DNA from: Paenibacillus sp. LS1
GTDB lineage: Bacteria; Bacillota; Bacilli; Paenibacillales; Paenibacillaceae
Assembly (NCBI RefSeq): GCF_026013365.1
Contig: NZ_JAPDOE010000006.1
Coordinates: forward strand, 1 to 64,000
DNA length: 64,000 nucleotides
Direction: 5' to 3'
The notes below the pieces were generated by a model. The model ran no database searches. It was given only the letters and a program-made list of their open reading frames with translations, and had not been told where the DNA came from. Shown piece after piece: positions 48,909-57,087 of this stretch. Every line of letters begins with the position of its first letter. Position 1 is the stretch's first letter. Position numbers and translations under genes: made by a program.

Positions 48909-50632
48909 TGAAACTGTTTCGCATGTTGAAGCCTTACAAAATACCCATCTTCTTCATTCTGGGTCTGATCATGTTACAGTCTTTGGCTGAACTTTATCTG
49001 CCTACGCTAATGGCAGACATCGTGAATGATGGCATTATTAAAGGAGATATCCCTTATATCTGGCAGATTGGCGGTTGGATGCTCGTCATTGCGATCGGCG
49101 GAACAGCATGTTCGGTAATTGCCAGTTACCTCTCATCCCGCACAGCGGGTGGATTTGCCAAACAACTGCGTAGCAGAGTATTCCGTCATGTGGAGAACTT
49201 CTCGCTCCAAGAGTTCGATAAGATGGGTACTGCTTCACTGATTACGCGTACAACGAATGACATTACGCAGGTACAGAACGTACTTACCATGATGCTGCGC
49301 ATGATGATTATGGCTCCGCTCATGTGCATCGGGGGTATCTTCATGGCGGTATCTCAGGACGCCAAATTATCCACGGTCTTCCTGGTTGTACTTCCTGTAC
49401 TGGGTGGAGCCATTGCGCTAATTGGTGCCAAAGGTTTACCTTTGTTCAAAACCATTCAGAAAAAGCTGGACCGACTCAATCTGGTGCTGCGGGAGCAATT
49501 AACAGGGATTCGGGTCGTTCGTTCCTTTAACCGCGGTAAGCATGAGCGTGTACGTTTCAATGGGGCCAATACGGAACTGCGGGACGCTTCGATCAAGGTC
49601 AATGTGCTCATGGCGACTATTATGCCTGTTATGATGCTAGTTATGAACTTTTCGATGATTGCCATCCTTTATTTTGGTGGAATGCGGATCGACAGCGGCA
49701 ATATGAACATCGGTGCGTTGATTGCCTTCATCCAGTATGCAATGCAAATCATGTTCTCACTGATTATGGTTTCCATGATCTTTGTCATGATTCCAAGAGC
49801 TTCAGCATCGGCAGAACGGATCAACGAAGTGCTAGATATGCAGCCGGATCTTAGCAATCCCGAGCAGCCGAGTGGCATGAAATCGATGCAGGGTATGATT
49901 GAGTTCGAACATGTAACCTTCCGTTATCCGGGCGCAGAGAATCCAGCTTTGTCCGATATATCTTTCACAGCTCGCTCAGGTGAGACAACAGCCATCATTG
50001 GCGGTACGGGTTCCGGGAAATCGACATTGCTCAGTCTTATTCCACGATTTTATGATGTGACCGAAGGCAGTGTTCGGGTAAATGGTACGGATGTGCGTGA
50101 AATTCGGCAGGAAGATCTGCGTGCCAAAATTGGCTTTGTACCACAAAAGGCAGTCCTCTTCACGGGTACGATTACGGAGAATATTCGTCACGGGAAAGAA
50201 GATGCCACAATGGATGAAGTTGTTCATGCGGCCCGTACAGCTCAGGCGGAGAACTTCATTACCGAGATGAAAGATGGATATGACAGCCTGATCGCGCAAG
50301 GTGGTAACAACGTGTCTGGTGGACAAAAGCAACGTCTGTCTATCGCTCGCGCACTTGTTCGCCGTCCAGAAGTTTATATCTTTGATGACAGTTTCTCTGC
50401 CCTCGATTTCAAAACGGATGCTAAACTTCGTGCTGCACTGAAGACCCAAACGACAGAAGCGGCTGTGCTGATTGTTGCCCAGCGCGTAAGTACAGTAATG
50501 GATGCTGATCGTATTCTGGTCATGGATGAGGGCCGAATTGTCGGTTCAGGAACACATAAAGAGCTGCTGGAGCACAATGAAGTGTATCGCGAGATTGTAT
50601 CCTCCCAGCTGACAGAGGAGGAGATCGCATGA
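48905..50632 (+). CDS. ABC exporter half, degenerate-site subunit (YfiB/BmrC-like)
   Basis: A 575-residue half-transporter: six membrane helices (residues about 15-310) and a nucleotide-binding domain with Walker A GGTGSGKST and signature VSGGQKQRLSIARAL. The Walker B end is VYIFDDSFSALD, with Asp where the catalytic Glu should be, so this ATP site is degenerate. That is typical of one partner in heterodimeric multidrug exporters. It overlaps the MarR gene and the second subunit. Confidence 0.93.
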   Translation: MMKLFRMLKPYKIPIFFILGLIMLQSLAELYLPTLMADIVNDGIIKGDIPYIWQIGGWMLVIAIGGTACSVIASYLSSRTAGGFAKQLRSRVFRHVENFSLQEFDKMGTASLITRTTNDITQVQNVLTMMLRMMIMAPLMCIGGIFMAVSQDAKLSTVFLVVLPVLGGAIALIGAKGLPLFKTIQKKLDRLNLVLREQLTGIRVVRSFNRGKHERVRFNGANTELRDASIKVNVLMATIMPVMMLVMNFSMIAILYFGGMRIDSGNMNIGALIAFIQYAMQIMFSLIMVSMIFVMIPRASASAERINEVLDMQPDLSNPEQPSGMKSMQGMIEFEHVTFRYPGAENPALSDISFTARSGETTAIIGGTGSGKSTLLSLIPRFYDVTEGSVRVNGTDVREIRQEDLRAKIGFVPQKAVLFTGTITENIRHGKEDATMDEVVHAARTAQAENFITEMKDGYDSLIAQGGNNVSGGQKQRLSIARALVRRPEVYIFDDSFSALDFKTDAKLRAALKTQTTEAAVLIVAQRVSTVMDADRILVMDEGRIVGSGTHKELLEHNEVYREIVSSQLTEEEIA

Positions 50633-52509
50633 GTGAACGTACAGAGCGCAAGTCGTCTCGTCCCCCTGGTGGGCCGGGTCACCCTGGAGGCGGAATGGGT
50701 ATGCGGCCTCCCGCTGAGAAAGCGAAGGATTTCAAGGGCACACTGCGGCGCTTGATTCGTTATCTCCAGCCCCACAGTTCTCGCCTATTGGGTGTGCTGG
50801 TCGCAGCCATTCTGAGTACCGTATTCAGTATCATCAGTCCAAAGATCATGGCAGAGGGAACAGATATTCTCAGCCAAGGCGCCATTGCCATCCTTCAGGG
50901 TGTACAGGGGGCCGGGATTGATTTTCCTGCATTGATGAAAGTATTATACCTGCTTGGCGGACTCTATCTGTTCAGTGCTGCATTTATGTATGTTCAGCAA
51001 TACCTGATGGCCGGTGTGGCCCAGCGTGTTGTGTATGACATGCGTGAGCAGATCAGTGCGAAGGTCGGACGCCTTCCTTTGAAATATTTTGATTCCCGCA
51101 CGACTGGGGAGACGCTTAGCCGTGCCACGAATGACGTGGACAATATCAGTAATACACTTCAGCAAAGTTTGGCACAGTTCATTACGTCTATCGTCACGAT
51201 TGTCGGCGTAATTATCATGATGCTGACGATTAGTCCATGGATGACCTTGATCACGATTTTGACGCTGCCACTCAGTGTGGTTGTTGTCATGCTGGTCGCA
51301 TCCCGTTCGCAAAAACACTTTGCGAGTCAACAGAAATCCCTTGGGGAACTGAATGGTCATGTCGAAGAGATGTACACGGGGCACAAGGTCGTCAAAGCAT
51401 TTGGACGCGAAGAACAATCCGTACAGCAATTCGAGAAGGTCAATGAAGAGCTGTATGAATCCGGCTGGAAAGCCCAGTTTATCTCCGGTATTATTATGCC
51501 GCTCATGAGTTTTGTGGGTAACTTGGGTTATGTGCTGATCTGTGTGGTTGGTGGGATTTTTGTTACACGCGGATCGATCTCTATCGGGGATATTCTGGCC
51601 TTCACACAGTATTCCCGTCAATTCACACAACCGATTAACCAGATTGCAAATATCTCCAATATCATTCAATCAACGATTGCTTCGGCAGAACGAGTATTCG
51701 AGTTGCTGGATGAAGAGGAAGAAGTTCCAGAGTCCAAACAACCCGTGCAATTACAACAGCCTAAAGGTGCGGTTACGTTCCAAGGTGTTAATTTTGGATA
51801 TAAAGAAAATGAACTGCTCATTCATAACATGAACATTGATGTGAAACCGGGACAGACGGTAGCCATTGTTGGACCAACGGGAGCCGGTAAAACCACCTTG
51901 ATCAACCTGTTAATGCGTTTCTACGAAATTCAGGATGGTCAGATTACGATTGATGGTGCCGACATTAAGGATATGGAGCGTGGCAAACTGCGCAGCCTGT
52001 TCGGCATGGTGCTTCAAGATACCTGGTTGTTCAACGGAACGATTCGGGACAACATCGCCTATGGTCGAGAAGGTTCTACGGAAGAGGAAGTCATCAAAGC
52101 AGCCGTGGCGGCACATGCGGATCACTTTATTCGTACACTGCCTGATGGTTATGATACGGTGCTGAATGAAGAGGCATCAAACATCTCTCAAGGGCAGAAA
52201 CAGTTGCTGACGATTGCAAGAGCGATTCTGGCGAACCCAGCCATCCTCATTCTGGATGAAGCGACGAGTAGCGTGGATACACGGACCGAAGTATTTATCC
52301 AGAAAGCGATGAATGATCTGATGAAGGATCGCACGAGCTTTGTCATTGCACACCGTTTGTCCACTATTCGCGGCGCCGATCTGATTCTGGTTATGGATCA
52401 TGGTAACGTAATTGAACAGGGCAATCATGAAGAATTGATGGCAAGTCAGGGCTTCTATGCGGACCTGTACAATAGTCAATTTACGGAGCAACAACCACAG
52501 GCGATCTGA
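50629..52509 (+). CDS. ABC exporter half, canonical-Walker-B subunit (YfiC/BmrD-like)
   Basis: A 626-residue half-transporter with a Gly/Pro-rich N-terminal tail (PPGGPGHPGGGMGMRPP) before six membrane helices. The ATPase domain has Walker A GPTGAGKTT, Walker B ILILDEATSSVD with the catalytic Glu, and the variant signature ISQGQKQLLTIARAI. Together with the upstream gene it should form a heterodimer with one weak and one active ATP site, exporting drugs or lipids. It overlaps the upstream gene by 4 bases and ends at a hairpin. Confidence 0.93.
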   Translation: MSERTERKSSRPPGGPGHPGGGMGMRPPAEKAKDFKGTLRRLIRYLQPHSSRLLGVLVAAILSTVFSIISPKIMAEGTDILSQGAIAILQGVQGAGIDFPALMKVLYLLGGLYLFSAAFMYVQQYLMAGVAQRVVYDMREQISAKVGRLPLKYFDSRTTGETLSRATNDVDNISNTLQQSLAQFITSIVTIVGVIIMMLTISPWMTLITILTLPLSVVVVMLVASRSQKHFASQQKSLGELNGHVEEMYTGHKVVKAFGREEQSVQQFEKVNEELYESGWKAQFISGIIMPLMSFVGNLGYVLICVVGGIFVTRGSISIGDILAFTQYSRQFTQPINQIANISNIIQSTIASAERVFELLDEEEEVPESKQPVQLQQPKGAVTFQGVNFGYKENELLIHNMNIDVKPGQTVAIVGPTGAGKTTLINLLMRFYEIQDGQITIDGADIKDMERGKLRSLFGMVLQDTWLFNGTIRDNIAYGREGSTEEEVIKAAVAAHADHFIRTLPDGYDTVLNEEASNISQGQKQLLTIARAILANPAILILDEATSSVDTRTEVFIQKAMNDLMKDRTSFVIAHRLSTIRGADLILVMDHGNVIEQGNHEELMASQGFYADLYNSQFTEQQPQAI

Positions 52510-52529
52510 TACAGAAGTAACTAACAAGA

Positions 52530-52570
52530 ATAGCCGGGAGCACCCTAGTAGGGGTTCCCGGCTATTTGTC
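52530..52570. terminator. hairpin between ABC exporter and the next gene
   Basis: ATAGCCGGGAgCACC and GGGTTCCCGGCTAT form a long stem; the following T run is short (TTTG), so efficiency is uncertain. Confidence 0.65.
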
Positions 52571-52610
52571 GTATCTCCAGAGGATTGACGCTGAGATATG
52601 AATTATTTAT

Positions 52611-53204
52611 TTACTGATCCTTAGATTCCTTGGCAGGTTCATCTGTACCGTTGCTAGAGATCGACTTCACTTCTATCTTCGTGTCGTCGCCATTAGCTTC
52701 CTCCAGTGCAGATGGAGCGGGTTCACCGAGGATCAATTCGCGCTGCTCAATCATGCGTTTGACGACTTCATAACAGTCATCCACATGTTTGTTACCCACA
52801 TAGCGCATGGCTGTAAAGCTGAGTGCGGCAGCCAATCCTTGTCCTGCAAAGGGAACAAATTTAGCGACTGATTTGGTGGCGACGCGTACGCCGACTCTTT
52901 TCAGAACCTGTACCACCAATTCCTTGGTAATCATACGCCCGATGACTTTGCTTCCGATGGACATCACGAATCCATAGATCATGGATTTGGTCTCGGGGTC
53001 CATGCCGTCCAGCTGTTTTTGCGATAATCCAAATTTATTGTTAATGGCAGGCAACAGCTGCATCAGCATCCCCACATCAGCCAGTACGTCTGTACCGGGC
53101 AGTGGAACGAGTGTTGTACCGGCGGAAGCGGTAGCTCTTTTGCGAACCATGGTACGGCATTCCTTGCGAACTTGCTCCAATTGTTCCAACGTTGCCGGAA
53201 TCAT
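52611..53204 (-). CDS. DUF697/EcsC-like membrane-associated protein
   Basis: A 197-residue protein. Residues about 25-130 are Gly/Ala/Val-rich amphipathic helices (SAGTTLVPLPGTDVLADVGMLMQLLPAINNKFG, VGVRVATKSVAKFVPFAGQGLAAALSF), a pattern seen in DUF697/YcjF-type and EcsC-like proteins that associate with membranes. The C-terminus is charged and probably disordered. ATG 53204 has GGAGGG 7 bases upstream; the longer frame begins 5 codons earlier. Function unknown. Confidence 0.7.
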   Translation of the reverse strand: MIPATLEQLEQVRKECRTMVRKRATASAGTTLVPLPGTDVLADVGMLMQLLPAINNKFGLSQKQLDGMDPETKSMIYGFVMSIGSKVIGRMITKELVVQVLKRVGVRVATKSVAKFVPFAGQGLAAALSFTAMRYVGNKHVDDCYEVVKRMIEQRELILGEPAPSALEEANGDDTKIEVKSISSNGTDEPAKESKDQ

Positions 53205-53472
53205 AGGGAATCCCTCCATTCGTATATGGTATAGATATAACCGTTTTGACTCATTTTGAATGGGTTCTCACCAGCAAAATTTGCAACCTTATCACATAAG
53301 GTGTGGAGAAACCTTTTTCTCATGCATACTATTACGAATGAATGCCGATTAGGATGCATACTTAATTGGGAAACCTATTCTGGAATCATGATGAGTGCTT
53401 AGCGCAGGTTTGTTTACGGCTTCAACCTTTGTGGGTAAAGGGTAACAAGCATTGGAATGGAGGAAGAGAAGG

Positions 53473-54369
53473 ATGGAATTTAACAAAGCGTTGTTAATTC
53501 ATCATCATCATTCGGGCAAGGCTAATCGTGAGAATACAGTGGGTCTTGTGGCTGGTGTGCTTGCTCCTGCTGTTCGCGATCTCGTCATTGTGCGCACGGA
53601 TGAACCGGGTGAGGGAGAGAAGCTGTGTCGTGAGCGCGGGGAACAATTCGATGTGGTATTTATCCTGGGTGGGGATGGCACGGTGCATGAATGCGTGAAT
53701 GGACTGGCTGATCTGCAACATCCTCCGTTGATTGGTGTATTGCCTGGAGGTACCTGTAATGATTTTGCACGTTCGCTCGGCCTTTCACCGGATGCAGAGA
53801 CTGCTGCACAAGAAATGCTTGCAGGTCGGGTGGTATCCATTGATGTTGGACGAGCTAATGATCGGGTGTTCACGAATTTTTTCGGTATTGGCTTGATCAG
53901 TGATGCATCGCAGAATATTAACGAGAATTTGAAAAGCGCGCTGGGCAAGCTCAGTTATTTTATCAGCACGTTGCAGACCATCAGTCATACGGAACCGTTT
54001 CGTTATCGATTGGAGGCGGATGGGAAAGAGATGGAAGGCGAAGCGGTGATGATCTACGCAGCCAACGGCCGTTTTCTGGGAACAAATGCCCTGCCCTTTG
54101 CACCGAATGCGTTGCAGGATGGGGAACTAGACGTGCTCATTATTCATGAGACAGGCATCCCGCTACTGCGAGAGATACTATCGCACAAGCCGGAGGGAGA
54201 ATGGCAACCTCAGAGTGAGAGCATTTCCTACTTCAAGGCATCTACTTTAAAAGTAAAGACCGATGCGCCGATGTCAGCTGACACGGATGGCGAATTGTAC
54301 ATGAAGACACCCGCTGAGCTGTCGGTGCTGACGGGTCATCTGAAGTTTCTAACCGGCGAGGGTTATTAA
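53473..54369 (+). CDS. diacylglycerol/lipid kinase family protein (YegS/BmrU-like)
   Basis: A 298-residue lipid kinase. The ATP-binding loop is VVFILGGDGTVHECVNGLAD, followed by IGVLPGGTCNDFARSLGLS and the DGELDVLIIHETG segment of the C-terminal beta sandwich. Such enzymes phosphorylate diacylglycerol or related lipids at the inner membrane face. ATG 53473 has GGAGG 9 bases upstream; an in-frame ATG 7 codons earlier lies before that site. Stand-alone gene. Confidence 0.9.
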   Translation: MEFNKALLIHHHHSGKANRENTVGLVAGVLAPAVRDLVIVRTDEPGEGEKLCRERGEQFDVVFILGGDGTVHECVNGLADLQHPPLIGVLPGGTCNDFARSLGLSPDAETAAQEMLAGRVVSIDVGRANDRVFTNFFGIGLISDASQNINENLKSALGKLSYFISTLQTISHTEPFRYRLEADGKEMEGEAVMIYAANGRFLGTNALPFAPNALQDGELDVLIIHETGIPLLREILSHKPEGEWQPQSESISYFKASTLKVKTDAPMSADTDGELYMKTPAELSVLTGHLKFLTGEGY

Positions 54370-54409
54370 ATCCCCCGGTTTTTTAGTTTGATTTTAGCTG
54401 ATCGGAAAC

Positions 54410-55000
54410 TCAATCATTCCCTGTCTGATCTTTCATATGACGTTGTCTGAACTCATCCTCCAGTATGCTCATCTGAATGGCATCATGATATTGGTGATTG
54501 TAGAACAAGACATCCCGCTTCACACCCTCGCGCTGGAATCCAAGCTTCTCATACGTGCGAATGGCTCGCTCGTTGAAGGCGTACACCTCAAGCTCAATTC
54601 GATGCAAGTTACAGATGCCGAAGCCGTAGTCCAGTATAAGCAGTAACGCCTCGCTACCGTAGCCTTTTCCTTGCTGCTCCGCCTGATCGATGGCAACCCG
54701 AATATGTGCACTGCGATTCTTGGCATGCATATCCATCAGGACGACATCTCCGATGATCTGGTCATCTTCCTGCAAAGCAATCAGTAGCATCAATCTGGAG
54801 TCATCCTGTGCTGCATTCTCAACGTAACGTTCAACCTGAGTGCGTGTGAAACTGGTCTGTGTACCCGTCAGCCTGCGCATTTCGGCATCAAACAGTCCAG
54901 GGTAATAAGCATCCACATCTGTAATCTCGAAAGGACGCAGATATATGCGCGACGTTTCCAGCAGACGGGGGGTGCGGGGTGATGGTTTTGGTGGTGATAT
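54410..55000 (-). CDS. RimJ/RimL-type GNAT acetyltransferase with a non-canonical start
   Basis: A GNAT protein of the ribosomal-protein acetyltransferase type: AHIRVAIDQAEQQGKGYGSEALLLILDYGF holds the acetyl-CoA loop (Q-x-x-G-x-G), then LHRIELEVYAFNERAIRTYEKLGFQREG. The first ATG/GTG/TTG in frame is a GTG at 54916, which would cut off the first strand. In-frame sequence upstream encodes RLLETSRIYLRPFEITDVDAYY, the standard N-terminal strand of the family, with no stop. AGGAGG at 55010-55015 is followed 9 bases later by ATA (54998-55000), so I extend to there (196 residues). The true start codon is uncertain. Confidence 0.7.
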   Translation of the reverse strand: MSPPKPSPRTPRLLETSRIYLRPFEITDVDAYYPGLFDAEMRRLTGTQTSFTRTQVERYVENAAQDDSRLMLLIALQEDDQIIGDVVLMDMHAKNRSAHIRVAIDQAEQQGKGYGSEALLLILDYGFGICNLHRIELEVYAFNERAIRTYEKLGFQREGVKRDVLFYNHQYHDAIQMSILEDEFRQRHMKDQTGND

Positions 55001-55330
55001 AAGTTGTTTCCTCCTATAGGTTCAAGGCTAGTGTTATTCATGTTATGTATCGTATTAATCAACGGGAAATAGATAATTAACAACACTTTACCATATTTTC
55101 TCATGCTTGTAGCTATAATGGTCGATATAAGTATTGTCGTGCTTGCTAAGTCGAAGAGAAACCTAGTTTGAAGATTCGTATTACTCTGCTCGAATTACAT
55201 ATTTTGATTTGCTGCACTGTATACATAGTTGCGTTGTAGTATACCAGACATTCATAGTCTTAAAGAGACGTATCAGTTTACCTTAGCAGGCCGATAGATT
55301 TTATAAGAATAGAAATGGGGATTTAACGAA
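55001..55330. other. AT-rich intergenic region without visible gene
   Basis: Apart from the ribosome binding site of the leftward acetyltransferase (55010-55015), nothing coding is seen. The region is AT-rich and must hold the promoter of the MORN-repeat gene, but no -35/-10 pair stands out. Confidence 0.5.
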
Positions 55331-56128
55331 ATGCGAAAGTTAGAGAATTGTTTGAAGTGGTTTACTGTTTTTTTAATTTTGGTTACACCGCTGTTTACTT
55401 CACCTGGACAGGTCTCAGCAGCGAAAAAAGAAATCTATATTACTCTTTCTGGTGAGAAACACAGATATGTGGGAGAAGTCAAAAATGGTGTTCCTAATGG
55501 TAAAGGAATATCCTACTTTCCAAATGGGAAGAAGAGCTTTGAAGGTAAGTTTGTAGCGGGAATGCCTCATGAAGGAAAAAGGTATAACTCTGATGGGAAG
55601 CTGTACTCGGATATTTCTAATGGACAGGGAAAGACTTATTACCCAAATGGAAAGTTTAATTATGTTGGTAAGGTGGATAAGGAAACATGGCTTCCTTCAG
55701 GTAAGGGTACCGAATATTATCCAGATGGAACGGTTAAATATAAGGGCGATTTTTTGAATGGTTCGTTTCATGGTCAAGGTAAGTGGTATACAGAATATGG
55801 TGAAATGTTCTATCAGGGTACGTTTAAGAATGGATTGCCACAGGGACAAGGTAAAGCATATCAATATGGAGAAATTGCCTATGTTGGTGCATTTGATAAA
55901 GGAGTACCCACGTATTCTGGCAAAATTAAATTGTACGAAGATGGTGTAATCATCTATGATGGGCAGGCTAAAAATGGAGCTATTACCGGCAAAGGTAAAG
56001 GGTACTTAAACGGTAAGTTAGTCTATGTGGGCATGTTTAAAAACGGAAGACCAACGGGTGAAGGTAAATTCTATACGCAGAATAGTAGTGATGGCCCTAA
56101 TATATCTATTTATATCACTGTCGATTAA
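55331..56128 (+). CDS. secreted MORN-repeat protein
   Basis: A 265-residue protein with a signal peptide (LKWFTVFLILVTPLFTSPGQVSAA, cleavage probably after VSA-A near residue 30; no lipobox). From residue about 45 to the end it is made of about eight MORN-like repeats of roughly 22-23 residues (YxGxxKNGxPxGxGxxYxxNG). MORN repeats form flat beta sheets that bind lipids or proteins. The gene is more AT-rich than most neighbours. It resembles secreted toxin-antitoxin-type repeat proteins in layout, but no toxin domain is present. Stand-alone; function unknown. Confidence 0.87.
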   Translation: MRKLENCLKWFTVFLILVTPLFTSPGQVSAAKKEIYITLSGEKHRYVGEVKNGVPNGKGISYFPNGKKSFEGKFVAGMPHEGKRYNSDGKLYSDISNGQGKTYYPNGKFNYVGKVDKETWLPSGKGTEYYPDGTVKYKGDFLNGSFHGQGKWYTEYGEMFYQGTFKNGLPQGQGKAYQYGEIAYVGAFDKGVPTYSGKIKLYEDGVIIYDGQAKNGAITGKGKGYLNGKLVYVGMFKNGRPTGEGKFYTQNSSDGPNISIYITVD

Positions 56129-56283
56129 GTAACAGGTAAGTAATTACAGGATCAATTCAAAACTTTCAGGAGCAGAGTCCTATAATCATGATTAGATTTC
56201 AACCAATAAACCATCGGTAGGTGTGTTCATTACATCGCCCGATGGTTTTTGGCATAACTGCTCTTGAGATACAGCTATATATT

Positions 56284-56910
56284 TTAGTTCCGCTTAACCG
56301 CTCCATCCAGAAACAGGGCCACCAGTTCCTGCGCAAGTTCCTCAATGCTGCCGCCATTCATGTTGCGTACATCTTCGCGGTTCGCGAGCATCAGCAGTGA
56401 CGTAAATGCATGGGCAAGCAGCATAGGGTTCCCGACCCGCAAATAACCATTATACATCTCCTTCTGAAAATGGGTGGCTAGTACTTCGAATATGCGAACC
56501 TCTGCTTCCCGAATCTGAGCGAGTTGCTCCGTATCCAGATGTTTCTCGGCTTCTCGCATCATGGTCTCCGTTTCAATATGGGAATGCTGCATCTTGGCTT
56601 CGGCAACCTTAACCAGTCGTTCTTGCAACGTACCAGGTTCATCCAGACGGAGCGAAGTCTGCTGCATGCCCATCGCCATCATGCGGGTGATGGCAACGGT
56701 GAACAGATCTGCTTTGCTGGAGAAGTGATAATAGATTGATGCTTTGGTTACATTGCATAGTGAAGCAATCTGCTGGAGAGAGACGGGCTCATACCCGTAT
56801 TCCATAAACAGACGTGACGCGGTCATCAATATGTTGGATTGCACAGAGGCTTGATCCACACCTGCTTTGGGTCTACCCGGTGAACGGGGAATGTTTGTTT
56901 TTTTGCTCAT
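56284..56910 (-). CDS. TetR-family repressor of the MMPL transporter
   Basis: A 208-residue TetR protein. The helix-turn-helix is ILMTASRLFMEYGYEPVSLQQIASLCNVTKASIYYHFSSKADLFTVAI. The C-terminal ligand domain is helical with no special motif. It is divergent from the MMPL transporter and presumably represses it. Direct repeats ATAATTAAC with a 21-bp period lie between the two genes. Confidence 0.92.
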   Translation of the reverse strand: MSKKTNIPRSPGRPKAGVDQASVQSNILMTASRLFMEYGYEPVSLQQIASLCNVTKASIYYHFSSKADLFTVAITRMMAMGMQQTSLRLDEPGTLQERLVKVAEAKMQHSHIETETMMREAEKHLDTEQLAQIREAEVRIFEVLATHFQKEMYNGYLRVGNPMLLAHAFTSLLMLANREDVRNMNGGSIEELAQELVALFLDGAVKRN

Positions 56911-56972
56911 GGGTACATACCTCTTTACGTATTTGATTGCTTGTTAGACGTGTTCACAAAAATAGGGATTGC

Positions 56973-57002
56973 ATAATTAACCTTCCGGTATATATAATTA
57001 AC
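56973..57002. promoter_or_regulatory. direct repeats between TetR and MMPL genes
   Basis: ATAATTAAC occurs at 56973-56981 and again at 56994-57002, exactly 21 bp (two helical turns) apart, in the divergent promoter region. Possible TetR-type operator or part of the promoter. Confidence 0.45.
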
Positions 57003-57087
57003 TCGATTATACTATGACCCGTGGTTCATTACTACAACATCACATAAATAGGGCTTCATAGAAACAGAATAGGGAGATGAAGAGACA

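Noticed and set aside
50944..51669. A 241-residue open frame on the minus strand
   Set aside because: It is antisense to the ABC exporter subunit; its His/Asn/Thr-rich translation is a frame shadow.
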